Assembly: GCF_025950085.1 (NCBI RefSeq)
Contig: NZ_JAPDDS010000004.1
Coordinates: forward strand, 186,001 to 250,000
DNA length: 64,000 nt
Origin: Luteolibacter flavescens
GTDB taxonomy: Bacteria > Verrucomicrobiota > Verrucomicrobiia > Verrucomicrobiales > Akkermansiaceae
Direction: 5' to 3'
Numbering within the stretch: the stretch's first letter is position 1; each line of letters starts with the position of its first letter. A model generated the notes under the pieces. That model saw only the letters and a list, made by a program, of their open reading frames with translations. It was not told the DNA's origin and did no database searches. Of this stretch, positions 61,653-64,000 are shown in pieces. The position numbers and the translations under genes are program-made.

Positions 61653-62140
61653 TTCGCGAGAATGCTGTCGTGGGTCCACTGCAGGAGCTTCCCGGACTGC
61701 TCGGGGTCCAGGTGCTCCTTCATCGCGAAGAAGTGGTCGAGCGTGGCGCGTTGCAGGCGGGCCTGGGCGTCATTCAGGCGATGCAGTGCGGCGTCGATTT
61801 CCGGCGCGGCGGACTTCCCCGTGCGGACGGCCGTGGCGAGGTCGCGACCGGCGGCGGCGATCTCTTCCTCCAGCCGCTGCTTCTCGACCTCGTAGGCGTG
61901 CTCGATGGGCTCCAGCGTGGCGTGCTGCTCATCGGTCAGGCCGAGATTGTCGTGCATCCACTGGTGGAAGTCCGCTGCGGCATCATGAGCCGCGTGTCCT
62001 TCCCCGTGGGCATGGGTATGGGCATGGGAATGCGCGGCCTGCCGTGGCACGGCGAGCGTGACCAGCCAGGCGGTGATGCCCGCGAGCGCGATGGTGGCCA
62101 GGGACCACGCGAGGCGTTGCTTGCCCGGGACCGGCGTCAT
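61649..62140 (-). CDS. CnrX-like periplasmic nickel/cobalt sensor
   Basis: A 163-residue protein anchored by an N-terminal helix (about 11-31), with a histidine-rich segment (HSHAHTHAHGEGH, residues 37-49) and a four-helix sensor domain. All five metal ligands of Cupriavidus CnrX (H42, H46, E63, H119, M123) have counterparts: H59, H63, E80, H136 and M140, at exactly the same spacings of 4, 17, 56 and 4. Metal is thus probably bound the same way. ATGA overlaps link it to both neighbours. Confidence 0.92.
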   Translation of the reverse strand: MTPVPGKQRLAWSLATIALAGITAWLVTLAVPRQAAHSHAHTHAHGEGHAAHDAAADFHQWMHDNLGLTDEQHATLEPIEHAYEVEKQRLEEEIAAAGRDLATAVRTGKSAAPEIDAALHRLNDAQARLQRATLDHFFAMKEHLDPEQSGKLLQWTHDSILAK

Positions 62141-62442
62141 CGCGTCGCGAAGAGGGACGGGCCGGAGAACATCGTCAGCGGCGGCGGGGCCGATGGCGAG
62201 GACGATGGAGCGGAGGTGTGAGCCCGCGGAGCAGGCGATCCCCCGAGGAAGCCGATGCCGCCCGCGACGAGCATCGCCATGGCGGCGAGCGCCACGAGGT
62301 CCCGTGGGCGGGGAAGCGCCACGGGCGCGGATTTCGCCGCGGCATGCAGGCGTGCCATCACCTCGTCCGCGAAGTTTGCGGGGAGTGGATCAGGGCGAGA
62401 TCGCCGCGCCTGTGCGAGTGCTTCCTGTGCGGAAACGGGCAT
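62137..62442 (-). CDS. CnrY-like membrane anti-sigma factor
   Basis: A 101-residue protein with a cytoplasmic N-terminus (about residues 1-45, with PLPANFADEVMARLHA), one transmembrane helix (about 48-67) and a short periplasmic tail rich in Ser and Pro. Topology and position match CnrY, which holds CnrH and is relieved by CnrX. Sequence is short and divergent, so the call rests mainly on layout. It is the first gene of the operon; the ATG at 62442 is chosen because upstream sequence reads as non-coding. Confidence 0.72.
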   Translation of the reverse strand: MPVSAQEALAQARRSRPDPLPANFADEVMARLHAAAKSAPVALPRPRDLVALAAMAMLVAGGIGFLGGSPAPRAHTSAPSSSPSAPPPLTMFSGPSLFATR

Positions 62443-62543
62443 GCCCGGCAGGCTGACAGGATCACGGCGCGGGGCGAGATGAAATGAATCGCGGCTTCTC
62501 AGATGAGGATGGGTTTTTGTAGTTTCGCAAGGAGGTTCAGGAG

Positions 62544-63104
62544 ATGCGTGAAGACGACCCATTGTCAGACGAGGCAGAGGAAGAAATCGGGACGCTCAGG
62601 CAGCGGGGTGAGGAAAGTGGCTGGGCTGAGTTGGACCGGGCTGCGCTTTTCCACGCCTTTGACAGGTGGCTTGCCCATCCGCGGTTGCTGGATCATGCCG
62701 ACAAGAGCTTCCTGCGATTCCTCGTCCTGAATGAAATCACGTTTCTGATCTCGCACCCGTTGATAGGGGATCACGCGTGGGAATACATCCGGAATGCGGC
62801 GAGGCAGCTCGGGCCGGAGGATCCGCACGGGCTGCGCGATGCGTGGATCATCTCGACATTCGAGCTGGCGGCCGAGTCTCCCGAGGATCCGGATTTCCTG
62901 GAGAAGCTCTTCAGCCTCGCGGCGGACGAGGGGACGCGTTGGGCGGTCTTCGGTGCTTATAAAAATCTACCATGGCGGCTGAGGCTCCACGCGCACCGGT
63001 ATTCGAAGGGCCTGATCACGGATGAGGATTGCGACCTGTGGCTGATCGAGCAGGGCCACGGGGAGGACGAGATATTGATGCAGAAGAGCGGGCCGGGGGA
63101 GTGA
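62544..63104 (+). CDS. Hypothetical protein
   Basis: A 186-residue soluble, mostly helical, acidic protein (MREDDPLSDEAEEEIGTLRQRG, DKSFLRFLVLNEITFLISHPLIG, LRDAWIISTFELAAESPEDPDFLEKLFSLAADEGTRW). A strong AGGAGG at 62530-62535 precedes the ATG at 62544. It diverges from the CnrYXH-like operon. The function is unknown; helical hairpins suggest an interaction protein. Confidence 0.7.
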   Translation: MREDDPLSDEAEEEIGTLRQRGEESGWAELDRAALFHAFDRWLAHPRLLDHADKSFLRFLVLNEITFLISHPLIGDHAWEYIRNAARQLGPEDPHGLRDAWIISTFELAAESPEDPDFLEKLFSLAADEGTRWAVFGAYKNLPWRLRLHAHRYSKGLITDEDCDLWLIEQGHGEDEILMQKSGPGE

Positions 63105-63125
63105 TAGGAGAGGGCTCGTTCCTCA

Positions 63126-63222
63126 TATCGCGTCCCTACAGGCCGCCTTGCCAGGCGTGGGAAATGGCGGGGCGGCGCTGCGCTTGCCCTGGGCTGAGGG
63201 ATGGTGCCCCGTTGGGGCGTTG
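63126..63222. repeat. Second copy of the REP-like modular repeat
   Basis: The module TATCGCG.CCCTACAGGCCGCC (63126-63147) matches 9800-9821 with one mismatch, and GCTGCGCTTGCCCTGGGCTGAGGGATG followed by a GCCCC-gtt-GGGGC hairpin matches the hairpins near 9.66 and 9.84 kb. The two sites lie about 53 kb apart. Confidence 0.7.
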
Positions 63223-63261
63223 GATCTGGATGTCCGGTTCAGTTCAGTCACCCGGCAAAAG

Positions 63262-63295
63262 AAAAACGCGGCACCCTGCCGGGAGCCGCGTTTTT
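63262..63295 (-). terminator. Rho-independent terminator after rplI
   Basis: Perfect 11-bp stem AAAAACGCGGC (63262-63272) with GCCGCGTTTTT (63285-63295) and a 12-base loop, giving a T run on the minus strand just after the rplI stop at 63323. Confidence 0.9.
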
Positions 63296-63322
63296 GGAAA
63301 TCTGGTGCTTCTCGCAGCCGAA

Positions 63323-63796
63323 TCAGCCTTCCTCTTCCTCTTCGCCGTTTGCTTCGACGTTGATGGTGAGGATGACGCTGACGTCCGGGTGGACGCGGAC
63401 GACCACGTCGCTCTTGCCGGACTTCTTGATCGGCTTCTCGAGTTCGATCGCGTGGCGGTCGAGCTGGATGCCTGCGGCTTCGAGTTCCTTGTGGATGTCG
63501 AGCGAGGTGACGGAGCCGAAAGCCTTGCCACCCTGGCCGAGTTCGAGCGTGAACTTCGGACGGAGCTTGGCGATCTTGTTGCCGAGTTCCTTCGCTTCTT
63601 CGAGCTCGGTGGCTTCGCGCTGGGCGCGGGCGGCCTTGAGGTTCTCGACGTGGCGGAGGTTCGCGCGGGTCGCTTCGTAGGCCTTGCCCTGTGGGATCAG
63701 GAAGTTACGGGCGTAACCGGCACGGACCTTGACGACATCGGCCTCGGCACCGAGACCTTCGATTTTTTCTTTGAGAATGACTTGAGCGTTGGCCAT
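63323..63796 (-). CDS. rplI: 50S ribosomal protein L9
   Basis: A 157-residue L9: the N-terminal domain reads QVILKEKIEGLGAEADVVKVRAGYARNFLIPQGKAYEAT (with the glycine-rich loop that binds 23S rRNA), then a long connecting helix (residues about 40-75), and a C-terminal domain with GKAFGSVTSLDIHKEL. The tail is an acidic EEEEEG. The usual partners rpsF, ssb and rpsR are not directly upstream: 63797-64000 holds no gene, only sequence becoming A+T rich toward the window end, suggesting its own promoter there. Confidence 0.97.
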   Translation of the reverse strand: MANAQVILKEKIEGLGAEADVVKVRAGYARNFLIPQGKAYEATRANLRHVENLKAARAQREATELEEAKELGNKIAKLRPKFTLELGQGGKAFGSVTSLDIHKELEAAGIQLDRHAIELEKPIKKSGKSDVVVRVHPDVSVILTINVEANGEEEEEG

Positions 63797-64000
63797 GAGC
63801 GTCGCGGGTCGTTTGTTGGGGCGGCGGAGTTAGGCTCCCGGCCGCTTTCAGTCAAGGAAAGATTCGGTTTTGGGGTGAGCGGGGTTTTGAAATTTTACGC
63901 GGGAGGGGGATTTCGCGCGGGGTGGAAACCTGAGTTTTTAGCTCTGGATGGAGGTGGAAAGGGGCGATTTTTTGGGATTCGCGCTCTTGTGGTAGCCGCT

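Overview
The window is high-G+C bacterial DNA that looks like the phylum Verrucomicrobia, probably a Luteolibacter-like member of the Verrucomicrobiales. The clues are large secreted proteins that end in a Ca-binding-like DxDGDG hinge, a sigma factor next to a FecR/LamG protein, a fused FAD-oxidoreductase/SGNH protein, a split division-cell-wall (dcw) cluster, and modular palindromic intergenic repeats. This assignment is inferred from gene content; no rRNA gene is present.

Layout. 1-16.8 kb: a PLD-like protein cut by the window edge, a 1,516-residue secreted propeller/Calx-beta protein, a TraB/GumN protein, a luciferase-like oxidoreductase, a TPR protein, an L,D-transpeptidase lipoprotein, a cytochrome b562-like protein, mutS, a four-helix-bundle (IVP/S23-type) gene surrounded by and containing palindromic repeats, an AsmA-like protein and small membrane or lipoproteins. 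17.2-29.1 kb: the dcw cluster mraZ, rsmH, ftsL, ftsI, murE, murF, mraY, murD, a LysM gene and ftsW, mostly joined by start/stop overlaps. A tandem repeat with a 216-bp period lies between mraZ and the rsmH domain, in frame with rsmH. The cluster ends at ftsW; murG, murC, ftsQ, ftsA and ftsZ are not in the window.

29.1-43.2 kb: small zinc-ribbon and VOC proteins, an ECF-like sigma factor with a FecR/LamG partner, three consecutive secreted proteins including the FAD/SGNH fusion, a second L,D-transpeptidase, a YceI lipoprotein and a pirin. 43.2-55.9 kb: an inverted repeat element, PEP carboxylase, a cardiolipin-synthase-like lipoprotein, a PIN-like protein, a 41-residue lipoprotein, RapA, a thioredoxin-fold protein and an EI24/CysZ-like membrane protein.

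56.0-57.5 kb: a 3' fragment of tRNA-Asn(GUU) is followed by two lower-G+C genes of unknown function, which looks like the edge of a decayed integrated element. 57.5-62.5 kb: a DmsB-DmsC fusion and an assimilatory-type nitrite reductase, followed by a three-gene operon laid out like cnrYXH of Cupriavidus. Its middle gene keeps all five CnrX nickel/cobalt ligands with identical spacing. The window closes with an unknown gene and rplI with a clear terminator.

Functionally the best-defined blocks are peptidoglycan precursor synthesis and septation (dcw), nitrite reduction, metal-responsive extracytoplasmic signalling and a secreted-protein locus. No CRISPR array, rRNA, complete tRNA or intact insertion sequence was found.
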